Source: Thelonectria olida
Lineage: Eukaryota > Ascomycota > Sordariomycetes > Hypocreales > Nectriaceae
NCBI GenBank assembly: GCA_020736575.1
Contig: JAGPYM010000008.1
Coordinates: 310,001 to 374,000 of the forward strand
Length of the DNA stretch: 64,000 bases
Reading direction: 5' to 3'
Part shown: positions 43,865-52,780 of the stretch, in pieces
Numbering within the stretch: position 1 is the stretch's first letter
Layout of the letters: every line of letters starts with the position of its first letter
Made by a program: the position numbers and the translations under genes
The notes under the pieces: generated by a model
Databases searched by the model: none
Told to the model about the DNA's origin: nothing
The model's input: the letters and a program-made list of their open reading frames with translations, nothing else

Positions 43865-43974
43865 ACAGCAAGGCGCACCAGAGGCCTTGGTTTTTCGCAT
43901 TGCATTGAACCATGGCGCCAGACTCCTTTTCCTTACGGCCTAGTGAATTTTCGCATGCAGTCTGATACAGACGC

Positions 43975-44246
43975 TCATTTTCCAGCGTTCAGCTTCTGCG
44001 CAATGAGGCTAAAGACGGCGACAGATCCCATAAAGAGAATGGCATTGTAGAACTGAGTTGGGATTAGCACAGTTGCAGAAATAATCAGAGTCATATACTT
44101 ACTGCTCTTCGAGACACTTCTCGCTCTTCATCGTCCGTCCGAGCCTCGATAAAGAGGCGACGGAGGTTCGGCAAGCTCGCCTAGGTGGTTGTGATGTCAC
44201 TATTTGGACCTGAGGACGTTACGCGGATAGACACATTGCTTACCAT
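43975..44246 (-). CDS. Small single-pass membrane protein, 52 aa, three exons
   Basis: Not a family I can name. Exons 44246-44244 (just ATG), 44180-44103 and 44052-43975 are joined by introns of 63 and 50 bp, both GTAAG..AG and phase 0. The product starts MASLPNLRRLFIEARTDDEE, continues REVSRRA, and ends with FYNAILFMGSVAVFSLIAQK and LNAGK. So there is a charged N-terminal half and one hydrophobic helix of about 17 residues near the C-terminus, as in tail-anchored or mitochondrial small membrane proteins such as small Tom or respiratory-complex subunits. Support: two consistent phase-0 introns with strong donors, a good start context (AAAAATG), and a clean helix. It sits between CDC9 (convergent, 110 bp away) and APL2. 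It is too split to appear in simple ORF lists. Confidence 0.7.
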
Positions 44247-44901
44247 TTTTGTTTATTCTTGGGCGAGAATGTCTCCGTTAGTCTTCTGAGTTGACCGTTG
44301 AATCGTATAGCAAGAGCCATAAGGCTCAGTTGATGCTATGTGACTGCATAGGTAGGTACCGAGAATGAACTGGAATTGGCTGAGACGGGTGACTAAGCGT
44401 TTAAAAATTGTTAGCGATTGAAGCCACAATGGCCGCAAGCAATCAGGCGGAAATTCATCTAACTAATGCTGGAGAGGAGGACCGGGAACAGCTGAAGAGA
44501 GCCGCCCCCCCCGTAGCCTGTAAGGTTTTAGTGGGTAGTAGCCTAGAAATAGACCACCAATGACCCTGAGAGAGCCCAAGGTAGGGAGTTATCTCGTGCC
44601 CTGGCCTTGGCTTCCGTCTATCTAAAGTGGCATTGTGTCTGCCTCCTTTCCGCTCTTTCACTCTCACGTCTCTGCCACGACGCCAGCTCCCCAAACCAAC
44701 GCTGCAACGGACTTCACAGCTCCGTCGACGGATGCGGGCTTGAGTCCTTGACATCCCTTTCGCCTGCGTCGTCCAGCGATTCGACCGTCCCCCGAGTCCG
44801 TCGTCACCGCTTCCTATCAGCTCCCCTCCTCCAGCTCACCCCTCCAGCTTGCCTCGACACCTCTACTACCTATTCCTCCACCATCCTAGGATTCCTCTAC
44901 C
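44247..44901. other. Divergent promoter region of the 52-aa gene and APL2
   Basis: 655 bp, C/T-rich in the last 300 bp (5' leader of APL2). No other gene seen. Confidence 0.5.
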
Positions 44902-47346
44902 ATGGCGGTAAATCGCATTCGAGGCGCCTTCGCCGTCCCTCGCAAGGGAGAGACGTTTGAGTTGCGCGCCGGCCTTGTCTCTCAGTATGCCTACGAGCGC
45001 AAGGAGTCCATTCAGAAGACCATCATGGCCATGACGCTTGGCAAGGATGTGTCAGCTCTGTTCCCCGACGTCCTCAAGAACATTGCTACTGGAGATCTCG
45101 ACCAGAAGAAGCTTGTTTATCTCTACCTGATGTACGCCGACCTCCTATATTGCAATTTCTCCCACCTTGAACCCGCCTCATGGCTGCTGCCAGCAACCCG
45201 ACAAAGACACGGTAACTAACACAGCTGCCTAGGAACTATGCCAAATCCCACCCCGACCTCTGCATTCTCGCCGTCAACACCTTCGTTCAAGACTCAGAAG
45301 ACCCGAACCCCCTGATAAGAGCACTGGCGATCCGAACAATGGGCTGCATTAGAGTGGACAAGATGGTCGACTACATGGAAGAACCCCTGAGAAAGACATT
45401 ACGAGACGAGTCGCCATACGTGCGCAAGACAGCCGCCATCTGTGTCGCCAAGCTATTCGATCTCAACCCCCAGATGTGCATAGAAAATGGCTTCCTCGAA
45501 GCACTCCAGGAACTGATTGGCGATCCCAACCCTATGGTCGTCGCAAACTCGGTCCAGGCCCTTTCAGAGATTTCGGAGACCGCTCCCGAGACGAGAGCGC
45601 TGGTCATCACTTCCGCGACGTTGAAGAAGCTCCTCCTGGCCCTCAACGAGTGTACCGAATGGGGCCGAGTTACCATCCTGTCCACTCTGGCTAGCTACCA
45701 GACGGCAGACTTGAAAGAATCCGAACACATCTGCGAGCGAGTGGTTCCGCAGTTTCAACACGTCAACCCTAGTGTGGTTCTCGCCGCGGTCAAGGTTGTT
45801 TTCATTCATATGAAGGCTACCAGCCCTGATTCGGTGAGGTCATTTCTGAAGAAGATGGCTCCTCCACTAGGTATGTGTCTGCAGAATGTTGGAGCCTGGT
45901 TGAAGACAACTAACACATCCCAGTAACCCTCGTTGCCTCCGCCCCTGAGGTCCAATATGTTGCCCTGCGGAACATTGACCTTCTTCTCCAGGCTAAGCCT
46001 GACATTCTTAGCAAGGAGATGCGAGTCTTCTTCTGTAAATACACCGACCCTCCATACGTGAAGCTCCAGAAGCTTGAGATTATGGTCAGAATAGCAAACG
46101 AAAACAACTATGAACAGCTACTCGCCGAACTGAAGGAGTATGCCTTGGAGGTAGACATGGACTTTGTCCGAAGAGCCGTCAAGGCTATTGGTCAGGTGGC
46201 CATCAAGATCGAGAGCGCCAGCGAGAGGTGTGTCCGTGCCCTCGAGGACCTCATCGCCACCAAGGTCAACTACGTCGTTCAGGAAGTCATTGTCGTTATC
46301 AAGGACATCTTGCGAAAATATCCTGGCTACGAGGGTGTTATCCCTACTCTCTGCAAGCACATTGATGAACTCGACGAGCCCAATGCTCGCGGCTCGCTCA
46401 TTTGGATTGTCGGAGAGTACGCCGAGAAGATCAACAATGCAGACGAGATCCTGGAAGGCTTCGTGGAGGGATTTATGGAGGAGTTCACTCAGGTTCGTGG
46501 CCCACGGTGTCCAATTGTTCAATTCATTCACTAACATTTTGGAACTAGACCCAATTGCAAATATTGACGGCTGTGGTGAAGCTCTTCCTCAAGAAGCCTG
46601 CGGGAGCCGGCCAGGCCCTTGTGCAGAAGGTGCTCCAAGCGGCGACGGCGGAGAACGACAACCCAGATATCCGCGACAGGGCATACGTCTACTGGCGTCT
46701 TCTGTCGACGGACCCTGAGGTCGCAAAGAGTATCGTCCTGTCCCAGAAGCCCACCATCTCCACTACAATGACCAGCTTGCCGCCTGCTCTGCTCGAGCAG
46801 CTTCTTACCGAGCTTTCGACTCTGGCGTCGGTCTACCACAAGCCTCCGGAGTCGTTCGTCGGCAAGGGTCGCTTCGGTGCCGACGAGATTCAACGCGCAG
46901 CAATCCAGGAGCAACGGCAAAACGCAGAGGAGAACCCTATCGCTGCGTCTGTCGCTGCTGCCAATGGAACCAGCAACACGCCTCAAAACAACATCGAGAA
47001 CCTGCTCGACATCGACTTCGATGGTGCTGCACCCGCCTCCCAAGAGGCGAACAGTACTTCTGCAACCCCCGATCGTGTGGCCAGCCCTGCGGCCGGTGGT
47101 CCCTCGGGCGCCATGGCTGATATGATGAGCATGTTTGACGCGCCGATCACGCCCAGCTCCAATGCTCCGGCTGCGGCTCCACCCTCGGGCGGTATGAATG
47201 ATTTGATGAACGGATTTGAAGGGATGAACTTTGGAGGCTCAGGCCAGCCTCTGCCAGCAGCTATGCAGCTCCAGCAGGCCCACCGCACCGCACCAACGCA
47301 ACAACCGCCCAAGAAGGATAGCGATGACTTGCTAGGCTTATTCTAA
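44902..47346 (+). CDS. APL2: AP-1 adaptor complex beta subunit (beta-adaptin)
   Basis: Large subunit of the clathrin adaptor AP-1, acting in trans-Golgi/endosome sorting. Exons 44902-45131, 45233-45870, 45924-46492 and 46549-47346 give 744 aa; the first intron is 101 bp. The start [20 protein letters not shown] is typical of fungal AP-1 beta. The alpha-solenoid trunk follows: [76 protein letters not shown]. The hinge begins near residue 610 and is Ala/Pro/Asn-rich with a clathrin-box-like motif, ENLLDIDFD. The protein ends in DDLLGLF, another LLGLF-type clathrin-binding sequence. No C-terminal appendage domain is present, as expected for many fungal AP-1 beta subunits. Confidence 0.93.
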
Positions 47347-47776
47347 AACTTGTATTCGTGCGGAAGAATTTCCCTGGAGGCATTCGGGATTCATTCGGAG
47401 TACGGAGACGCGCTGATGGGAAAAGCATGGGTGACGACTAACGCATGGGTTCCAATAGCCGCAGGCGCATTAAGAGAAAGAGATGATGACAACCTACACC
47501 CTCTTTTTGTTTGTTTGATTTGAGAGTCCGACGCTCGCCAAAATAAAACGTCTAATTTTCCAAAGCTTCAAATGTGCCCGCCTTCCCTTCGCTAACTATG
47601 TGTACTGCGGCATTATCTGTTCATTGCCGTTCTCGTACGGATATCTCAATTCGCCTCTGGTCGCGGCCCTTCACTGTGTTCTGTACTCCGTATGCCCCCT
47701 TCCAACCCGTGATTTTCCCTTTTTTCCTGTCGTTACCCTCGCAAAGTGGCATCATAATTTTTCTATCGGTGGGTGC
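47347..47776. other. Convergent 3' regions of APL2 and BOL2
   Basis: 430 bp, no gene seen; T-rich between 47500 and 47770. Confidence 0.5.
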
Positions 47777-48154
47777 TCATTCCTCCATGAGGTCGGTCAA
47801 ACGGGCGGCCGCTGCCTTGTCGCGCTCGTACTCGTCCTGGGTCTGGCACTTTGCGGTCCAGGCGTGGATGGCGGCGATTTCCTCCTTGAGGGCGGCGTTG
47901 ACGAGGCGGTGGCGCTTGAGCGAGTTGAGGCCCTGGAACTGGGGCGAGACGATGAGCGTGTTGAAGGCTTGTCCGCAGCCGCCTGTGTAAGTTGTCAGAC
48001 TCGTCTTCCTTGTTCTGAACAGAGGTGCTAGGAGGGTTGGCGGGGTCGGGAGGAGGGGGAGGGACGTACCCGACATGTCAGTGACTTCGACGTGAACGGC
48101 GCCCAATCGCTGGGTGATGGCTTCGCGGAGGCTTTCGTCTGTGATTTGCGACAT
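47777..48154 (-). CDS. BOL2: BolA-family protein (Bol2/Fra2-like)
   Basis: Cytosolic BolA-like protein that works with monothiol glutaredoxins in iron-sulfur sensing and trafficking (in yeast, Fra2). Exons 48154-48070 and 47982-47777, with an 87-bp intron, give 96 aa. Sequence across the splice: SLREAITQRLGAVHVEVTDM, then SGGCGQAFNTLIVSPQFQGL. The Cys in GGCG is the cluster ligand expected of this branch. The C-terminal HRLVNAALKEEIAAIHAWTA carries the conserved His, then KCQTQDEYERDK follows. The length is normal. It is head-to-head with NIF3. The Bol2 rather than mitochondrial Bol1/Bol3 assignment rests on the GGCG motif and the lack of a presequence. Confidence 0.9.
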   Translation of the reverse strand: MSQITDESLREAITQRLGAVHVEVTDMSGTSLPLLPTPPTLLAPLFRTRKTSLTTYTGGCGQAFNTLIVSPQFQGLNSLKRHRLVNAALKEEIAAIHAWTAKCQTQDEYERDKAAAARLTDLMEE

Positions 48155-48773
48155 GGCTGCTATGGTTTGTGTGGCTATTTTGCGCGAGGGTGAGGGAGTG
48201 AATGAGCGTGTTGGCGGGGGCTTGATAATTAAGTTGGCAGGCGGGAGGGGTGAAGAAAGGAAGTTGGGCTGCGATGAGATTGATAAGATAGCAAATCTCG
48301 TACAGTGTATGCACTAAATTGTTTACACTGTATGAGCTCATGGAGGATTTGAGAATCTGGGGTCGGTTTTCCCCTCGCATCTCACTGGAGGGGAGATTTT
48401 ATTAAGCTTCTGTTAGACCAACGAGCTTCAAGCTTCCTTCGACGTTGGACCTTCAAGTCTCTTCACAAGGCTGCATCGCCACACCCCCGCCGTTAGCAGG
48501 GATACACCCCGCTCTCCTGGCACCCACAGCTCAAGGCTCATCTACATCTGGTTTTTGATTCCTGACATGCAGGCCAGTGCCTTGCGGTGGAACCAGAAAC
48601 TACTCGCACGTCCGTCGTCCAGCTTGAGAGGGCTCGTCTATTCGGCTTCACACACGACACCGTTTGTCTCTTCTCTTTCTGTGGCAACTAAAAGACATTG
48701 TTCTTCCTGTCGTCTTCCTCCGGATACCTCACAAAAGACGGGCTTCCAAACACATCCCACCAACTCCAACACC
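48155..48773. other. BOL2/NIF3 divergent region including a possible NIF3 presequence
   Basis: About 410 bp of shared promoter, then from 48567 a frame in phase with NIF3 that may encode an N-terminal mitochondrial presequence (see NIF3). No separate gene. Confidence 0.5.
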
Positions 48774-49797
48774 ATGGCGGACGTCGGAGCTTGGGGAGCT
48801 TGGCAGGTCGAGTCCTCAGCCTTTACCAGGACGGTTGTCGAGTCAATGCAGAAGCTGTAGGTTCTTGCGCTCTCCAGCTTCACGTCTGCATACGTGTGTG
48901 TTTCTGACTCCGAATAGGTACCCCGAACAACTGGCTGATAAGGCATGGGACAACGTCGGTCTGCTCGTGGGCAACTCAGAGGTGGATGACAGCACGAAGA
49001 AACATAGAGTCCTCGTGACCAACGACCTCACCTTCCAGGTCGCTGTAGACGCCATTGGCCAAGCCGTCAGCGTCATTGTGAGCTACCGTACGTCTCCCTC
49101 ATGACACCGAGCTTGACCACCGAGAGCTGACCCGAACCGTCTAGACCCTTTCATCTTCAGCGGCCTCAAGTCCATCACCAACAAAGACCCCCAACAAGCT
49201 ACGCTCTTGCGTCTTGCCAAGGCCGGCATTGCTGTGTACTGCCCTCACACTGCCGTTGACGCCGCCCCCAACGGCCTCAACACCTGGCTGGCCGACATTG
49301 TTTCTGGCCCGCACACCAGCGAGCGATCTGTTGCCATCCCTTGCACCACCGCCCCAGAAACTCACTCTCCCGCCGGCTACGGTGCCATCGGCCGCTTTGA
49401 CGAAGGCATCTCTCTGCGCGAAATCATCCTGCGCCTCGCGGACAAGCTCGGCGGCCTGAGGCATGTCATGGTCGCCAGCCCCGTTGGCGCGGACGTCAAG
49501 ACGACCAAAGTCAAGAGCTTTGGCGTGTGTGCTGGCAGCGGGTACGATGTGCTCAAGAACGCCGACGTAGACTTGATAGTTACCGGCGAGACGAGCCACC
49601 ATTCCGCCCTGAGGGCTATTCAGCAGGGCCGTACTCTGGTCCAAGTCTTCCACAGTAACTCGGAGCGAGGCTACCTCAAGGACGTGCTGAAACCCAAGTT
49701 GGAGGAGGAGCTAAGGAAGAGTGTTCCCGAGGCCGAGGTGGTGCTGAGCGAGTACGACAATGATCCGTTTACCATCCTCGATGTCAACGAGCTGTAA
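48774..49797 (+). CDS. NIF3: NIF3-family protein (Ngg1-interacting factor 3 type)
   Basis: Member of the conserved NIF3/DUF34 metal-binding family, of uncertain biochemical role. Exons 48774-48856, 48918-49087 and 49145-49797 give 301 aa; introns are 61 and 57 bp. Family sequences: YPEQLADKAWDNVGLLVGNS, VLVTNDLTFQVAVDAI, SYHPFIFSGLKSIT, VYCPHTAVDAAPNGLNTWLA, GYGAIGRFDE and VCAGSGYDVLKNADVDLIVT with GETSHHSALRAIQQ. The His pairs and Glu that bind metals in NIF3 are visible (YHPFIF, HTAVDAA, GETSHH). In-frame upstream, from the ATG at 48567, 69 extra codons begin MQASALRWNQKLLARPSSSL, which looks like a mitochondrial presequence. Either start is possible; the 301-aa form is given. It converges with VPS51. 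Confidence 0.92.
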
Positions 49798-49947
49798 TCT
49801 AGTAGAACAGGAGGTAGCGGGTGTGGGCGGTGGTGGTTGATACTTAGGCGGCGTACTGCATTGAGGAGAGATATCATGGAGTTGAGGTTGAATGAAGAGG
49901 AAAAGGTTACGTTGATAAGCATGGGGTATCTATTATATATCGTGGCC

Positions 49948-50926
49948 TTATTGGCGTCCATCCCTCGACACTCGCGAATCCCTCGACACCCGTGCCGTCG
50001 ACGTCGACGTCCGTTCGCTCACACCACTCCTCCTGCCAGCCTCTTCTGCCAGCTTCAACACCTCATCGCCCTCTTCCAAACACTCGTCCACATCTGTGCC
50101 GCCCACGCCCTTCTCCTTCCACGCCACGAGCAACCGCCGCGGCATCTCCCACTCCTTCCGCGCTTGCTCGAGCTTGCCCTCCTTGACCAGCGTGCGCAGT
50201 CTCTCCGGCGTTGCGAGCGCCGAGGCTGCGAGTTCTCGCGTGCGCTGCTGGCGGCGCTGGGCCTCGCGCTTCTTGCCGTCGTCCGAGGCCGGGTCTGGGA
50301 CCGTCTGGCGGAGGGCTTCGCGGATGGACGAGGCTTGCGAGTAGATTTGGGCGATGGCGGGGTCGAGAGTCGATGCCATTGGGTTTAGAGGGTCCATGTT
50401 TGTTCGCATCTGTTCAGGTTAGACACTGGGTTCTCGTCCCCCCAGCTCGCCGAGAGCGTACCTTGCGAATCGTTTCCGTCGCCGTGATCAGTTTGCTGTA
50501 ATTATCGTACACCAGCGCCTTCTTCTCCGCGTCCAGCGCGCGAACCTCGCCCACGACCCTTGTGTAAAGCCTCAGCAGCTGCTCGAGGCTGCTCTTTGCC
50601 ACGACCTTTGCAACGTAGTCCTCGGCATCGAAGTCCTGGGCGTCCATCTCGCTGGGCGGCACCTCGGAGTCGGGCAAGTCGATGCGCGGCGTCGAGGCGG
50701 ACGCGGCGCGCAGGTTGTAGTACTCGCGGAGGGCGACGCGGTTGGATCGCTTGGGGAGAACTTGTTGTTGGCCAGGCTGCTGCTGGCCGGGGAGGGCGGA
50801 GAAGGAGGAGGAGGACTGGCCAAGGACGGGAGAGGCGACGGCGGAGCGGGAGATTTCGAGGGATGGGCGGGCGGAGGAGTTTGGAGTGCGACGGGGAGGT
50901 TCCCGGGGAGAAGCGATTGTCGACAT
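49948..50926 (-). CDS. VPS51: GARP complex subunit Vps51
   Basis: Subunit of the Golgi-associated retrograde protein tether, required for endosome-to-Golgi traffic. Exons 50926-50462 and 50409-49948, with a 52-bp phase-0 intron, give 308 aa. The N-terminus is Ser/Pro-rich. The conserved Vps51 domain follows: VALREYYNLRAAS, DAQDFDAEDYVAKVVAKSSL, EQLLRLYTRVVGEVRALDAE, KKALVYDNYSKLITATETIR, then KMRTNMDPLNPMASTLDPAI and AQIYSQASSIREALRQ. Helical coil to residue 270, then a Ser/Arg/Thr tail of short repeats (ARVSRDSRVSRDGRQ). Fungal Vps51 is this short, unlike the animal protein. The splice restores TETIRKMRTNMDPL without a gap, supporting the model. Confidence 0.9.
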
Positions 50927-51842
50927 TGCGAGGGAATTGCACCGTGGACGGGTTAAGCAAAATAGGGCTGAATAGGAGAAAAAGGAGAGACTGGGGTTGA
51001 GTTGGTGAAGATGACGATGGGCTCTCTGGAGGTTTAGACGCCAGTCATGACACGGTGGGTTTTGGCGGTTAGCTGGCTAGGTACCTTAGCTAGGTAGGTA
51101 CCTAGAGGTAGGTACATCCGCGCAGTGGGCACCACTTAAGACGCTCACACCCGCTTTTCTGGATAGACAGACATCTCATGCATCTCGGTACAGATTACAC
51201 TAACATCACTCAGAGCTTTTACATTCTCTAAAAATAAAAGACAATTGGGATTTGTTAGGTCAGAATGGATAGGATTAACCCTTAATAGAGCCCCTAGGTT
51301 AGGCTCAGAGGTGTTGTATGGCTGGTTGGCTTCGTACGTGCAGGCCCCAACGCGCCAGGACCTTGCAAGCGCAGACTTACAATGGGGGTGTGGCTACTCG
51401 ACGAAATTATCTTCCGAGCTGAAGTCACCGCGTCAGGATATATCATGGATGGAAGTCTGGGGGATGTTGGCGGAATGGCTGAGACGAATAGTAGCCATTT
51501 GGTGGACCGTCCCAGCATGCCTCTCTCGTCTCCTGTAGTAAATACTTCTTAAGTCAAGTCTTATAGATACGCGTTGCACGAAGTCCTATTAATAATGATA
51601 GAAACGAGAGACCGGCCCGTTGCTCCATTGACTGTCAAAGAGGAGCATGCCAATCATCATGCACGAATCCGGAACCAGGGGTTTTGACGCGCTAAAACTA
51701 GGGCCATGATCCCCCCGCCATCATGGCATCTCTCCATCGCAAGGCTGATGTCGAATTCTCTTCTTCCTTCCCATCAACACCACTCCTTCAAACCGCTGAA
51801 TACCACCACAATGCCGCTCCCATAACAAACCCTCCTGCAACA
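50927..51842. other. Intergenic region between VPS51 and RMI1
   Basis: About 915 bp. Contains the TAGGTACC-type repeat listed below, and an A/T-rich stretch at about 51165-51310 and 51535-51610. No gene supported. Confidence 0.5.
51077..51115. repeat. Clustered TAGGTACCT-type inverted repeats
   Basis: Overlapping copies of TAGGTAC and its complement GTACCTA lie within 40 bp (CTAGGTACC, TAGCTAGGTAGGTACCTAG, GAGGTAGGTAC), able to form short hairpins. Such CTAGGTAC-rich patches are common between fungal genes; no function is assigned. Confidence 0.6.
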
Positions 51843-52603
51843 ATGGACCTCACCAGCCAGCTCCGCGCCGCAATCCTCGCCCAATCCCTCCCCCACCCCT
51901 CAACCGCCTTCCTCGCCTCTCTCACCACCGCCCGCTCCCCGCCGCCCCCCTTCCCTCCCTCGTCGCAACCGCAAAGGCCCGCCTCCTCGCCGCCGACCTC
52001 ACGTCCCCCGCCCTCTTCAGCATCGCCTCGCTACCCAGCCTCCCGCCACACGCCGACGCCGCCGCCACGAAGGAGCTGCGGCTGCCGCAGCCCGTGCACG
52101 TGCAGGTCCTCGACATTGAGAACCTGTCGCTGAGCAGATGGGAGCAGATCGAGGAGCTGGAGGCCGTGGAGAGGGGCGAGATGACGCGCGGGAGGGAGGT
52201 AGTGCGCGTCACGGCCGAGGACGACGAGAACAACACCGGCGTGGGCGAGAGCCAAGCGACGCAGCGGCCGCCGCGGACGAGTAGCGGCGCCGCGGCCAAC
52301 ACGAGCGTGCGACGAGCGGGCAAGAACGCCACGCATCGACTTGTGCTTCAGGATTGCAAGGGGACCAAGGTGTACGCGCTGGAGCTGCGACGCATCGACG
52401 GCGTCAACGTGGGCAAGACGCAAGCGGGCGAGAAGATACTGCTCAAAACCGACACCGTCATTGCGCGGGGGACGGTGCTCCTGGAGCCGGAAAAGTGCGT
52501 GCTGCTGGGCGGCAAGGTCGAGGCGTGGCAGAAGGTGTGGTCGGATGGGAGGTTGGCAAGGCTGCGAGAGGCTGCTTCGAGGGAGCAGCCGCAGAGGACA
52601 TGA
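51843..52603 (+). CDS. RMI1: RecQ-mediated genome instability protein 1 (Rmi1), with an apparent frameshift
   Basis: OB-fold subunit of the Sgs1/BLM-Top3-Rmi1 dissolvasome that resolves double Holliday junctions. The frame begins at 51843 with MDLTSQLRAAILAQSLPHPS, a start typical of fungal Rmi1. The N-terminal helical region (TAFLASLTTARSPPPP) runs into a C6 tract at 51945-51950. Downstream the coding frame continues one base out of register: PSLVATAKARLLAADLTSP, then VHVQVLDIENLSLSRWEQIE, HRLVLQDCKGTKVYALELRR, RIDGVNVGKTQAGEKILLKT and LLEPEKCVLLGGKVEAWQKV. One additional C in the tract would restore a single frame of about 254 aa. No GT..AG intron fits. A base-call or assembly error in the homopolymer is most likely, a real frameshift less so. 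It converges with SKI3. Confidence 0.82.
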
Positions 52604-52780
52604 GAACCAGCATTATACATAGAGTGATACCCCTTCTCTTCCCTGAACAAGATGGCTACATTTGGGTGGCATTTCTTCGAAACATCCCCCAGAACCATGT
52701 CTATCTCAATGTCTAAGTCTTCTCATGTGTTTTTCATGCCCAGTTCATAACCTCATCACGCACATCATCCATCCCAACTT

